Source: an uncultured bacterium (lineage in GTDB: Bacteria > Cyanobacteriota > Vampirovibrionia > Gastranaerophilales > Gastranaerophilaceae). Taken from it: a DNA stretch of 11,852 bases. The translations under genes and the position numbers were made by a program. The stretch covers positions 1 through 11,852 of the forward strand of contig CACYCU010000165.1 in NCBI GenBank assembly GCA_902772945.1, read 5' to 3'. Shown piece by piece: positions 1 through 6,037 of this stretch. The notes below the pieces were generated by a model. It did not search any database. It saw only the letters and a list, made by a program, of their open reading frames with translations, and had not been told where the DNA came from. The stretch's first letter is position 1. Every line of letters begins with the position of its first letter.

Positions 1-957
1 TCATCTCCTGCATATAACAAAAAAGAGAGAGCAGAAATCCTGGAACAAGCATTTAAAGATCAGCACATTAAATTCTCTGATAAGGAACAACTTTTAAAAT
101 ATGCTTCGGAAATAACTATTGGTTTCCCATACATATATTTGCAAAACCTTGCAAAGAAAACAAAGGCTGTAGCGTCTGAGAGAGGGGCTAGGATCTTGAA
201 TAAAGCTGATCTTACGGAGGCATATCTTCAATTAACTACAGGTAGACCTGCTGTTGATAAAATGGAGCCTCATACAAAACAAATAGTTACATCGCATGAA
301 TGTGGTCATGCAACGAATTTAGAAGTGATGAATAATCTTGCAAAAACAAGGCAAAAACCTTGGCACGTTCCTCAAAAAGTAAATTTCGTAACGCTGGATC
401 CTCGCGGTATATATGGAGGAGCCGTATATCACGGAATGGATACAAATACAGAAAGATCTTTTGAATTCGCATTTTCGGATATAGTTTGCAGTTTTGGCGG
501 TAATTCTGCTGAAAACAGATTCTTTGGCATAGACGGTTCGTGGGGAATTACAGCAGATATGGAATCTGTCAGAGATGAAGTTGAGTCAATGGTTAATGTG
601 ATGGGGATGGGTGCAAAAACCGGTAAAATGGCAATAACTGATTTTGAGTCATTATCTGACAGCATGAAACAGATGCTTGAAGAAGACCAAAGGGTTATAA
701 TTAATAATGCAAAAATAACTTCTGATTTAATAACAGAAGTTTATGAAGACTTTAATAAAGAATTTACACATAAATATGCTTCTCGTGTTGGAACAGGAGA
801 ATGTATTGTCGACGGTGATGAATTCAGAAAAGCACTAAGTGAATGGAAGATCAAACAACCTCCGGAAAAACAAAAACAATTAAAAGAATGCGACGATGTA
901 ATTCTGGAAATTATTGAAGCTACAAAAAGAGGCGTTGCTGTTCAAAAAACTAAATAG
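1..957 (+). CDS. FtsH-like AAA+/M41 metalloprotease, C-terminal part (5' end outside window)
   Basis: The reading frame is open from base 1, so the 318 residues seen are the C-terminal part of a larger protein. The first ~80 residues look like the AAA+ lid helices (an R-A-E-I-L stretch, then A-S-E-I-T-I-G-F, as in FtsH 'T.GF'). A zinc-protease motif H-E-C-G-H follows at bases 295-309, where FtsH normally has H-E-A-G-H. Further on, F-G-G-N-S-A-E-N matches FtsH 'LGGRAAE', and T-A-D-M (Asp at about residue 186 of the visible part) sits where the third zinc ligand is expected. FtsH-family enzymes are ATP-driven proteases, usually membrane-anchored by N-terminal helices, but that part is not visible. 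The sequence is clearly divergent from housekeeping FtsH, so it is more likely a paralogue. The stop overlaps the convergent cutA stop by 8 bases. A TTG at 139 is internal and not the start. Confidence 0.75.
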   Translation, partial: SSPAYNKKERAEILEQAFKDQHIKFSDKEQLLKYASEITIGFPYIYLQNLAKKTKAVASERGARILNKADLTEAYLQLTTGRPAVDKMEPHTKQIVTSHECGHATNLEVMNNLAKTRQKPWHVPQKVNFVTLDPRGIYGGAVYHGMDTNTERSFEFAFSDIVCSFGGNSAENRFFGIDGSWGITADMESVRDEVESMVNVMGMGAKTGKMAITDFESLSDSMKQMLEEDQRVIINNAKITSDLITEVYEDFNKEFTHKYASRVGTGECIVDGDEFRKALSEWKIKQPPEKQKQLKECDDVILEIIEATKRGVAVQKTK

Positions 958-1252
958 AATTCACCCAGTCAATATATTCTTTTGAACCCTTAAAGATGTC
1001 AATAGATATGATTTCAGGAACTTTATAGGGATGCAATTCTTTTATTCGGCTTTCAATTTTATCAAACAAACCTTCTTTTGCTTTTATAAGTAACAAATAC
1101 TCCTCATCGTTCACAATTTGTCCTTCCCATTTATATACAGATGATATTTTTGGAATAATATTTACACACGCGCAAAGGTGCTCATTTACCAGAGCACCTG
1201 CGATATTTTTTGCGTTGTCCAAATTGTTTGTAGTACAAAGAATAATAATCAT
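950..1252 (-). CDS. cutA: CutA-family divalent cation tolerance protein
   Basis: This 100-residue protein matches the small trimeric CutA family, cytoplasmic proteins linked to copper/divalent metal tolerance but with an unsettled biochemical role. Family landmarks are L-C-A-C-V-N-I-I-P at residues 26-34, S-V-Y-K-W-E-G at 38-44 and H-P-Y-K-V-P-E-I at 74-81, in the usual order and spacing for ~100-110 residue CutA proteins. The frame can be extended to 1270, but I choose the ATG at 1252. It makes a TAATG overlap with the stop of the upstream pilin gene, and the protein then begins M-I-I-I-L-C-T-T as in other CutA. Translation is probably coupled to the pilin gene, so it is the last gene of the pilin operon. 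Its 3' end overlaps the convergent protease gene by 8 bases, with no visible terminator. Confidence 0.9.
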   Translation of the reverse strand: MIIILCTTNNLDNAKNIAGALVNEHLCACVNIIPKISSVYKWEGQIVNDEEYLLLIKAKEGLFDKIESRIKELHPYKVPEIISIDIFKGSKEYIDWVNSI

Positions 1253-1905
1253 TAGTATTTCATCTTCCAACCGTCTTGCATTAGTGTATATAAGCAGTTT
1301 TTGCCAATTGCACTATCACTGCAATAATAGAGATCTCCTGTATCTCTAAAAGTTAAATCAGGATTTAAATACATAATGAAAGTATCTCTTCCGCCGATAT
1401 TCGGACCGTCAGCTCCATTTGTATCAATTATAATCTTTAGTCGTATCTTATTATTATTACCGGGTACAATATCTGGTTCAAGGTAGATTGCAGCAGAATT
1501 AGCAAGTACATATTGTTTTAAATTAACATTTTCATTAAAATAATCTGCAATATCAACTTCTTGTTCTCCATCAATAGAAATATACTTTTCTGATGCAAAA
1601 CATCCGGTTTCATCTGAATCACATGTTTTTATAACTTTCAGTTTAGAATTTACAAATTTTTCTATCTCAACTTCAGGCGGACTAGAAACCTTAAAGATAA
1701 CCTGAGAAAGATCCTGTTTCCCATTTTCTGTAATATACAAATCAGCAGCTGAAACAATATCGTTAATAACTTTCCTCAATTGAACTATATACGCATTTTT
1801 TTGATAGTTGTTAACTAATGTCGGCACTGTCATTGCAGAAATTACGCCGATAATCGCTACTGCAATCATTATTTCTGTCAGTGTAAAAGCAAATAATTTT
1901 TTCAT
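1252..1905 (-). CDS. Prepilin-like protein 1 (type IV pilin / type II secretion pseudopilin family)
   Basis: 217 residues with a class III (prepilin) signal: M-K-K-L-F-A then F-T-L-T-E and a hydrophobic helix to about residue 30. A prepilin peptidase would cut before F7, leaving Glu at mature position 5. The residue at -1 is Ala rather than the usual Gly. The globular part has a cysteine pair C95/C102, an Asp-Asn-Gly loop ending in G-P-N-I-G-G-R-D (residues 161-174), a second pair C195/C204, and the C-terminus W-K-M-K-Y. These features recur in the next two genes. Mature protein would sit in the inner membrane and assemble into a pilus or pseudopilus. A good Shine-Dalgarno (AGGAAAGGA) lies in the 12-base gap after the upstream stop. 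Its own stop overlaps the cutA start by one base. Whether it is a major or minor pilin cannot be told. Confidence 0.85.
   Translation of the reverse strand: MKKLFAFTLTEIMIAVAIIGVISAMTVPTLVNNYQKNAYIVQLRKVINDIVSAADLYITENGKQDLSQVIFKVSSPPEVEIEKFVNSKLKVIKTCDSDETGCFASEKYISIDGEQEVDIADYFNENVNLKQYVLANSAAIYLEPDIVPGNNNKIRLKIIIDTNGADGPNIGGRDTFIMYLNPDLTFRDTGDLYYCSDSAIGKNCLYTLMQDGWKMKY
1792..1905 (-). repeat. Direct repeat, copy 1: 5' end of prepilin-like gene 1
   Basis: The first 114 bases of the gene match bases 2509-2622 (copy 2) with about 11 differences by eye, nearly all silent, so the encoded 38 residues are identical. This points to a recent duplication or continuing gene conversion between the two genes. 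Confidence 0.85.
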
Positions 1906-1917
1906 TTAGTTCCTTTC

Positions 1918-2622
1918 CTAGTAGTTCATTTTCCAATTATTATCTAATAATTCAGAATAACAATTATATCCAAAAGCGTTTTTTACACAGTTATTTCTGC
2001 TTAATCTTGCCTCATTGTATGCATTACAGTCTATTTCTTTACATTCATCACCTTCCGGTCTATAGTTAAAATCTGCAAAATCCTTGCCATGTATTCCGTC
2101 ATTATAGTAATAAACTGTAAACATATCTCTTCCACCGATATTAGGGCCTTCTGAACCATTTGTGTCTATTTTTATAACAAGTTCTTCTCCGTATTCTGAT
2201 TGAGCATCACCTCGTTTTGTAATGCACAACGCAGCACCGTTTGCGAGTGTGTAAGATTTTTCGGTACAAGTAAATTCTTCTTCTTTACTGCCGTCAATAG
2301 AAATATATTTTTCACTTGCAAAACAGCCTTCCGGCTCATCTGCTTCACAAGTATTTGTCACTTTTAGTTTATTTTTAACAAAATTATTTAAGCCGTTATC
2401 TTTTTTAAAAACTGATGTGTTTCCAAATTTTGTTTTACCTTCTTCTGTAGTAATCAAATCAATTGCCGTTGAAATATCGTTAAGCTCTTTTCTTAATTGG
2501 ACTACATTAGCATTTTTTTGATAGTTGTTAACCAAGGTTGGTACAGTCATTGCAGAAATTACGCCGATAATTGCCACAGCAATCATTATTTCTGTTAATG
2601 TAAAAGCAAATAATTTTTTCAT
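1918..2622 (-). CDS. Prepilin-like protein 2 (type IV pilin / type II secretion pseudopilin family)
   Basis: 234 residues. The first 38 are identical to prepilin-like protein 1, including the Ala at -1 of the predicted prepilin-peptidase site (A|F-T-L-T-E), so the pair arose by duplication. After that the sequences diverge, but landmarks remain: C92/C100 followed by F-A-S-E-K-Y-I-S-I-D-G, a loop D-T-N-G-S-E-G-P-N-I-G-G-R-D (153-166), and the C-terminus W-K-M-N-Y. It has eight cysteines (92, 100, 119, 133, 194, 199, 212, 221), more than protein 1, which suggests several disulfides outside the membrane. The Shine-Dalgarno AAGGAAG is 8-9 bases before the ATG, and the gap to the upstream gene is 13 bases. 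It is the middle gene of the three-pilin operon. The exact filament (type IV pilus, type II secretion or competence) is unknown. Confidence 0.85.
   Translation of the reverse strand: MKKLFAFTLTEIMIAVAIIGVISAMTVPTLVNNYQKNANVVQLRKELNDISTAIDLITTEEGKTKFGNTSVFKKDNGLNNFVKNKLKVTNTCEADEPEGCFASEKYISIDGSKEEEFTCTEKSYTLANGAALCITKRGDAQSEYGEELVIKIDTNGSEGPNIGGRDMFTVYYYNDGIHGKDFADFNYRPEGDECKEIDCNAYNEARLSRNNCVKNAFGYNCYSELLDNNWKMNY
2509..2622 (-). repeat. Direct repeat, copy 2: 5' end of prepilin-like gene 2
   Basis: Partner of 1792-1905, in the same orientation, about 717 bases apart. A second, shorter stretch of similarity surrounds the C-F-A-S-E-K-Y-I-S-I-D-G coding segment in both genes. Confidence 0.85.
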
Positions 2623-2635
2623 TATGTTCTTCCTT

Positions 2636-3376
2636 TTAATAATTCATTTTCCAATTATCATTAATAATTTTGCCTAAACAACCTTCACCGATGGAAGATG
2701 TTAAACAATTATCATTAAAAAACTCTTCTCTTTCAGCTTTTGCATCTCCGTTTATTTTTGTTTCAGGAGAGATAACATCAATAGAATAGTCATTATATAT
2801 ATTAAAAACAAACATGTCTCTGCCACCGATATTGGGTTTGTCGGGTCCGTTTACATCAATATAAAACTTTGCAGGTATATAATCTGTAGAAGTTCCGCTT
2901 TGTCCCCTACCTATAAGTATTGTCTGCGGACATATATATATTGAAGAACCGTCTGCTAATAGAGCTCCATAACAAGCATTCCCGCCGATATCAAGAGCTT
3001 CATTGCTTGAAGGATCGCTTATGCTTTTGTATGATTCGGCAAAACACGGTGTAGGTGTTGTTCCACAATCTTTAGTAATCTTGTAATAATCTTTAAAAAA
3101 AGTTTCAACATTGCTTCTTTTAAAACTATTACCAGGGTTTGTCTTATTAGTAATATCCCCACCGAGTTTTGAAGTTGTTAAATCTCCTTTAATATTTTCC
3201 GATGAAAGCATTGTCAAATTATGCTCCAAATTTGTATATGCCTTTTTTAACTGCATAATTTGAGCATCTCTTTGATATTTTTGAATTACTCCCGGCACAA
3301 CAAGTGCTGTAATTATTCCTATAACCCCCAATGCAATAATCATTTCGGTTAAAGTAAATCCGAACTTTCTATTCAT
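2636..3376 (-). CDS. Prepilin-like protein 3 (type IV pilin / type II secretion pseudopilin family)
   Basis: 246 residues with a canonical prepilin signal, M-N-R-K-F-G|F-T-L-T-E-M, with Gly at -1 unlike its two neighbours, followed by a hydrophobic helix. Landmarks are C104/C111 then F-A-E, C135 and C149, a loop D-V-N-G-P-D-K-P-N-I-G-G-R-D (174-187), C224/C233 and the terminal W-K-M-N-Y. It is the first gene after a strong promoter and is the most divergent of the three. The frame is open back to an ATG at 3424, but that start would lie upstream of the predicted transcription start and would add 16 charged residues before the pilin signal. The ATG at 3376 has an A-rich leader with AGGGGGAT about 6 bases upstream, so I take 3376 as the start. 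Confidence 0.88.
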   Translation of the reverse strand: MNRKFGFTLTEMIIALGVIGIITALVVPGVIQKYQRDAQIMQLKKAYTNLEHNLTMLSSENIKGDLTTSKLGGDITNKTNPGNSFKRSNVETFFKDYYKITKDCGTTPTPCFAESYKSISDPSSNEALDIGGNACYGALLADGSSIYICPQTILIGRGQSGTSTDYIPAKFYIDVNGPDKPNIGGRDMFVFNIYNDYSIDVISPETKINGDAKAEREEFFNDNCLTSSIGEGCLGKIINDNWKMNY

Positions 3377-3380
3377 TAAT

Positions 3381-3419
3381 ATCCCCCTTTTTCTTATTAT
3401 AACTCTGTTCCGGGGGGAT
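3381..3419. repeat. GC dyad spanning the pilin -10 box and ribosome site
   Basis: A perfect 7-base inverted repeat, ATCCCCC (3381-3387) and GGGGGAT (3413-3419), has a 25-base AT-rich centre that contains the -10 hexamer. On the minus strand one arm is in the promoter spacer just after the -35 box and the other is the Shine-Dalgarno of prepilin-like gene 3. Runs of C and G like this stand out strongly in this AT-rich DNA. It could be an operator, or a hairpin in read-through RNA. There is no U-run after it, so it is not a classic terminator. Confidence 0.6.
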
Positions 3420-3424
3420 GTCAA
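3396..3424 (-). promoter_or_regulatory. Consensus sigma-70 promoter for the pilin-cutA operon
   Basis: On the minus strand there is TTGACA (3424-3419), a 17-base spacer, then TATAAT (3401-3396): both hexamers and spacing are perfect. The predicted start is near 3389, giving a leader of about 12-13 bases that carries the Shine-Dalgarno. The -35 box begins one base after the TAA of the 75-residue gene upstream, so the pilin operon has its own promoter. Confidence 0.85.
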
Positions 3425-3425
3425 T

Positions 3426-3653
3426 TTATACTTCTATAAACAAACGTCTTCCGACAATATTTTGTTTGCCGTTATAATATCCCGCAAAATAACCGCCTCT
3501 AACCGGTGCATTTTTTGCGTATGTATTCAAACTATTTCCGTTATAGTTTACAAAAGGATTGTTACTATAAGGATTTGAACTCCTTACCGGAGCTGCAACC
3601 TGTGTTGATTGCGGAACAAACATTTGTGATAATAAATTTACAATACCTGCCAT
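3426..3653 (-). CDS. Small Asn/Tyr/Gly-rich protein of unknown function
   Basis: 75 residues, family not recognised. The N-terminus (M-A-G-I-V-N-L-L-S-Q-M-F) could form a short amphipathic helix. The middle is rich in Asn, Ser, Pro and Tyr and looks disordered (N-P-Y-S-N-N-P-F). The C-terminus is more structured in appearance, G-G-Y-F-A-G-Y-Y-N-G then R-R-L-F-I-E-V. There is no transmembrane helix, signal peptide or cysteine. A good Shine-Dalgarno (GAGGT, plus-strand 3658-3662 reversed) lies 5-6 bases before the ATG, which supports real translation. It is transcribed in the same direction as the pilin operon and ends one base before that operon's -35 box. A link to the pilins is only positional. 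Confidence 0.6.
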   Translation of the reverse strand: MAGIVNLLSQMFVPQSTQVAAPVRSSNPYSNNPFVNYNGNSLNTYAKNAPVRGGYFAGYYNGKQNIVGRRLFIEV

Positions 3654-3697
3654 ATCTACCTCAATATAGATTTAATGTCATATTATTTTTTGTCATT

Positions 3698-3706
3698 ATT
3701 TTAGCA
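3698..3706 (-). promoter_or_regulatory. Possible extended -10 promoter for the 75-residue gene
   Basis: On the minus strand TG-C-TAAAAT (3706-3698) fits an extended -10 element. No good -35 is present at normal spacing. The start would be near 3691, leaving a leader of about 38 bases that ends in the GAGGT ribosome site. Confidence 0.4.
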
Positions 3707-3767
3707 TAAATTTTAAAAATTTTTAACAAATCTTAATAATTTCATATGTTTAGATTACATTTTTGGG

Positions 3768-3773
3768 TATAAT
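3768..3773 (+). promoter_or_regulatory. -10 box (TATAAT) placed for a leaderless transcript of the PurD-like gene
   Basis: A perfect TATAAT ends at 3773 and the ATG begins at 3780, seven bases later, where transcription would normally start. No Shine-Dalgarno is seen before this ATG, only a T-run. The -35 region is poor. A weaker alternative is TTAACA (3723-3728) with TATGTT (3745-3750), which would give a leader of about 23 bases. Confidence 0.5.
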
Positions 3774-3779
3774 TTTTTT

Positions 3780-5018
3780 ATGAAAAATGATAAAAAAGTT
3801 TTAATAGTTGGTTCTTCTGCAAAAGATTACGCACTTGCAAAAAAATTAATACAATGTGGTTGTGAAGTATTTGTTGCACCCGGAAATCGGAGAATAAAAG
3901 ATGTTGCTAAGTGTGTTGACATAAGGGAAGATAATGTTAATGAACTTTTAAAATTTGCGTTGGATAATGAAGTAAATCTAACTGTAGTAACCTCAGAAAA
4001 AGCAATAAAAGCTGATATAGCTGATGTCTTTCAGGCAAACGGGCAGTTGATTTTTTCTCCTTATGCAAATAGTGCAGAGTTTGCCCTTTCCCGTTCATCT
4101 GCAAAAAAATTATTATATAAGCTGCATATTCCGACTCCGCATTTTGGAATTTATGATAAACAACAGACGGCTATAGATAGTTTGAAGAAGACCCCAATGC
4201 CTCAAGTTATTCATGCCGACAAGAAAAACAAACTTGGAGATAGACTTGTTTGCACAACATACTCTATTGCAAAAACTTTTGTTGAAGATTTATTTGCAAA
4301 AGGTGAAGAAAAAGTAATATTAGAAGATTATGTGTATGGGCATGAATTTACTTTTTATGTTGTAACTGACGGTTATCATGCAATACCACTTACTGCAGTA
4401 GCTAATTACAAACTTAGTGATGACGGTGACGGAGGAATTTTAACCGATGGGATAGGTGCTTATACTCCTGATTACAAAATTTCAAAAGAAATTGAAACAA
4501 ATATAATGCGCCATGTTGTAACAAGGATATTGTCATCCTTAGAAGAAAAAGGAACGCCATATTTAGGCATATTAGGTATAGAAATGGTTTTAGACGGTGA
4601 CAAATTTGTTACATTAAGTTTTAAGCCATTTTTGTCTGATCATGATTGCTCGGCAGTGTTGAATATAATAGATGAAGATTTGTTTGCATTGTTTACAGCT
4701 TGTGCAGTAGGCTCTTTTGAAGATTATAAAAATATAACCATATCAGACAGTGCCTCTGTATCTTGTGTAGTATCATCTAGAATTGAAGGTGAGTCTATAA
4801 AAGGTCTTGATTTGGTTGAATCTGAAATTGTACCATTTGATTTGAACAAGAACAAATATTTGGAGTACGAAACAGTTATAGGAAAAAATTTAGTTTTGAC
4901 AAAAACAGCTTCAACACTGACTAGGGCAAGAAAATATTTATATGAAGATTTATCAATGATAAATTTTGATGGTATAAAATATCGCAAAGATATTTGCGAA
5001 GATGTTGAAAATTATTAA
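3780..5018 (+). CDS. Divergent PurD-family (GAR synthetase-like) ATP-grasp protein, key residues missing
   Basis: 412 residues, co-linear with phosphoribosylamine-glycine ligase (PurD), the ATP-grasp enzyme of purine synthesis. Visible family marks are K-V-L-I-V-G-S-S (6-13) and A-P-G-N (33-36), then I-P-T-P-H-F (117-122) and E-D-Y-V-Y-G-H-E-F (182-190). Later come D-G-I-G-A-Y-T-P (223-230) and the C-terminal Y-R-K-D-I (401-405), equivalent to PurD 'YRKDIG'. Several active-site stretches have changed. The ATP-binding 'VVKADGLAAGKGV' region reads V-I-H-A-D-K-K-N-K-L-G-D (143-154), with the lysine replaced by His. 'GPNTGGMGAY' reads G-G-I-L-T-D-G-I-G-A-Y. The magnesium-binding 'EFNVRFGDPE' reads S-F-K-P-F-L-S-D-H-D (280-289), losing both Glu and Asn. 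The frame is intact, so it is a maintained gene, probably a pseudo-enzyme or an enzyme with a changed substrate. It may head a group with dnaJ and queE. Confidence 0.75.
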   Translation: MKNDKKVLIVGSSAKDYALAKKLIQCGCEVFVAPGNRRIKDVAKCVDIREDNVNELLKFALDNEVNLTVVTSEKAIKADIADVFQANGQLIFSPYANSAEFALSRSSAKKLLYKLHIPTPHFGIYDKQQTAIDSLKKTPMPQVIHADKKNKLGDRLVCTTYSIAKTFVEDLFAKGEEKVILEDYVYGHEFTFYVVTDGYHAIPLTAVANYKLSDDGDGGILTDGIGAYTPDYKISKEIETNIMRHVVTRILSSLEEKGTPYLGILGIEMVLDGDKFVTLSFKPFLSDHDCSAVLNIIDEDLFALFTACAVGSFEDYKNITISDSASVSCVVSSRIEGESIKGLDLVESEIVPFDLNKNKYLEYETVIGKNLVLTKTASTLTRARKYLYEDLSMINFDGIKYRKDICEDVENY

Positions 5019-5032
5019 AGGTTCATTATAAA
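5005..5032 (+). promoter_or_regulatory. Possible promoter for the dnaJ-like gene, also leaderless in geometry
   Basis: TTGAAA (5005-5010), a 16-base spacer and TATAAA (5027-5032) form a reasonable sigma-70-type promoter that overlaps the end of the PurD-like gene. The -10 box ends seven bases before the ATG at 5039, the same spacing as at 3768-3780, and no ribosome site lies between. The two hexamers each differ from consensus by one base. Confidence 0.45.
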
Positions 5033-5038
5033 TAAACT

Positions 5039-6037
5039 ATGAAAAATTATTATTCAATATTAGGAGTTACACCGGATAGTACAGAGGCAGAGATAAAAAG
5101 CGCATATCGTTTACTTGCTCGTAAATACCATCCTGATGTTAATCCGGAGGGTGCACAAAAATTTAAGGATATTTCAGAAGCTTATGAAACTTTGTCAGAT
5201 CCCAAAAAACGTCTTCAATATGACACAATAAACGGATTTTTTAAATCAAAGAAACAAGAAGAAAAACAATATACTTCTTCTCAAAAAGCAAAAGAAGAAT
5301 ATTCAAAAAATACAGAAACTGAAAAACCCAAAAAGAAAAAATCAAAATTTACAGATAATCTAAACGAAATATTTAAGGATTTGGGTAAAAATAATGCAAA
5401 GAAGGCTGCTCCTAAAATTGGTGAAGATATAACAGAATCTGTTTCTATAAACATAAAAGAAGCAGTTCAGGGAACAAAAAGAATAGTAAATGTTGTACAT
5501 GTAACAACTTGCCCTCATTGTAAAGGAAGAAAGTTTATAAATGGTGCAGAATGCCCTGCTTGTAACGGTTCAGGTGAAAAAATTGAGCATAGAAAAATTA
5601 CAGTAAAAATTCCTTCTGGAATCACAAACGGCGCAAAACTAAGAATTCCAAACGAAGGTAGTAGAGGAGAAAATGGCGGTAAAAATGGCGATTTATATAT
5701 AAAAGTTGAAATCGAAAAGAATTCAAGAATTGAAGTTGTTGAAAATAATTTAGTATACAATTTGCCCATAACTCCATTTGAAGCTGTTCTTGGCGGTACG
5801 GTTAAAGTTCCAATGTTTGACGGTAATATTTCTTTAAAAATTCCTCCTAAAACTTCATCAGGTCAGAAATTTAGACTAGCTGGACAAGGTTTAAAACAAA
5901 AAGGAAAATCAGGCGATTTAATAGTAGTTGTGAATATTGAAATTCCATCTTCTTTGTCAGATGATGAAATAAAGCTTTATGAAAAGCTTAAAAAGATTTC
6001 ATCAAAAGATATAAGAGAGAATTTATCAAATGAATAA
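5039..6037 (+). CDS. DnaJ-like Hsp40 co-chaperone with a reduced zinc region
   Basis: 332 residues. The J domain (about 1-65) carries the H-P-D motif at 31-33 that stimulates DnaK ATPase. The usual Gly/Phe linker is replaced by a Lys/Glu/Ser-rich linker (about 66-125). The substrate-binding beta domains follow (about 130-230 and 232-306). The zinc region has only two cysteine modules, C-P-H-C-K-G-R-K (158-165) and C-P-A-C-N-G-S-G (172-179), where full DnaJ has four; this could bind one zinc instead of two. It is therefore intermediate between DnaJ and CbpA types and probably not the main DnaJ of the cell. The gene starts 20 bases after the PurD-like stop and overlaps the queE start by 8 bases. 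No Shine-Dalgarno is visible. Confidence 0.85.
   Translation: MKNYYSILGVTPDSTEAEIKSAYRLLARKYHPDVNPEGAQKFKDISEAYETLSDPKKRLQYDTINGFFKSKKQEEKQYTSSQKAKEEYSKNTETEKPKKKKSKFTDNLNEIFKDLGKNNAKKAAPKIGEDITESVSINIKEAVQGTKRIVNVVHVTTCPHCKGRKFINGAECPACNGSGEKIEHRKITVKIPSGITNGAKLRIPNEGSRGENGGKNGDLYIKVEIEKNSRIEVVENNLVYNLPITPFEAVLGGTVKVPMFDGNISLKIPPKTSSGQKFRLAGQGLKQKGKSGDLIVVVNIEIPSSLSDDEIKLYEKLKKISSKDIRENLSNE

Noticed and set aside
1252..2622. Pilin repeats as a mobile element or recombination cassette
   Set aside because: No transposase, terminal inverted repeats or target-site duplication; ordinary tandem gene duplication explains the pattern.
3381..3424. The GC dyad as a terminator for the 75-residue gene
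   Set aside because: The loop is long (25 bases) and no U-run follows the second arm; it overlaps a perfect promoter instead.
3377..3424. ATG at 3424 as the start of prepilin-like gene 3
   Set aside because: It lies upstream of the predicted transcription start and would put a charged 16-residue extension before the prepilin signal.
3506..3709. Plus-strand 67-residue frame across the 75-residue gene
   Set aside because: Lies opposite a gene with a better ribosome site, and the peptide looks like translated AT-rich sequence.
4724..4987. Minus-strand 87-residue frame within the PurD-like gene
   Set aside because: Shadow frame with no ribosome site or recognisable motif.
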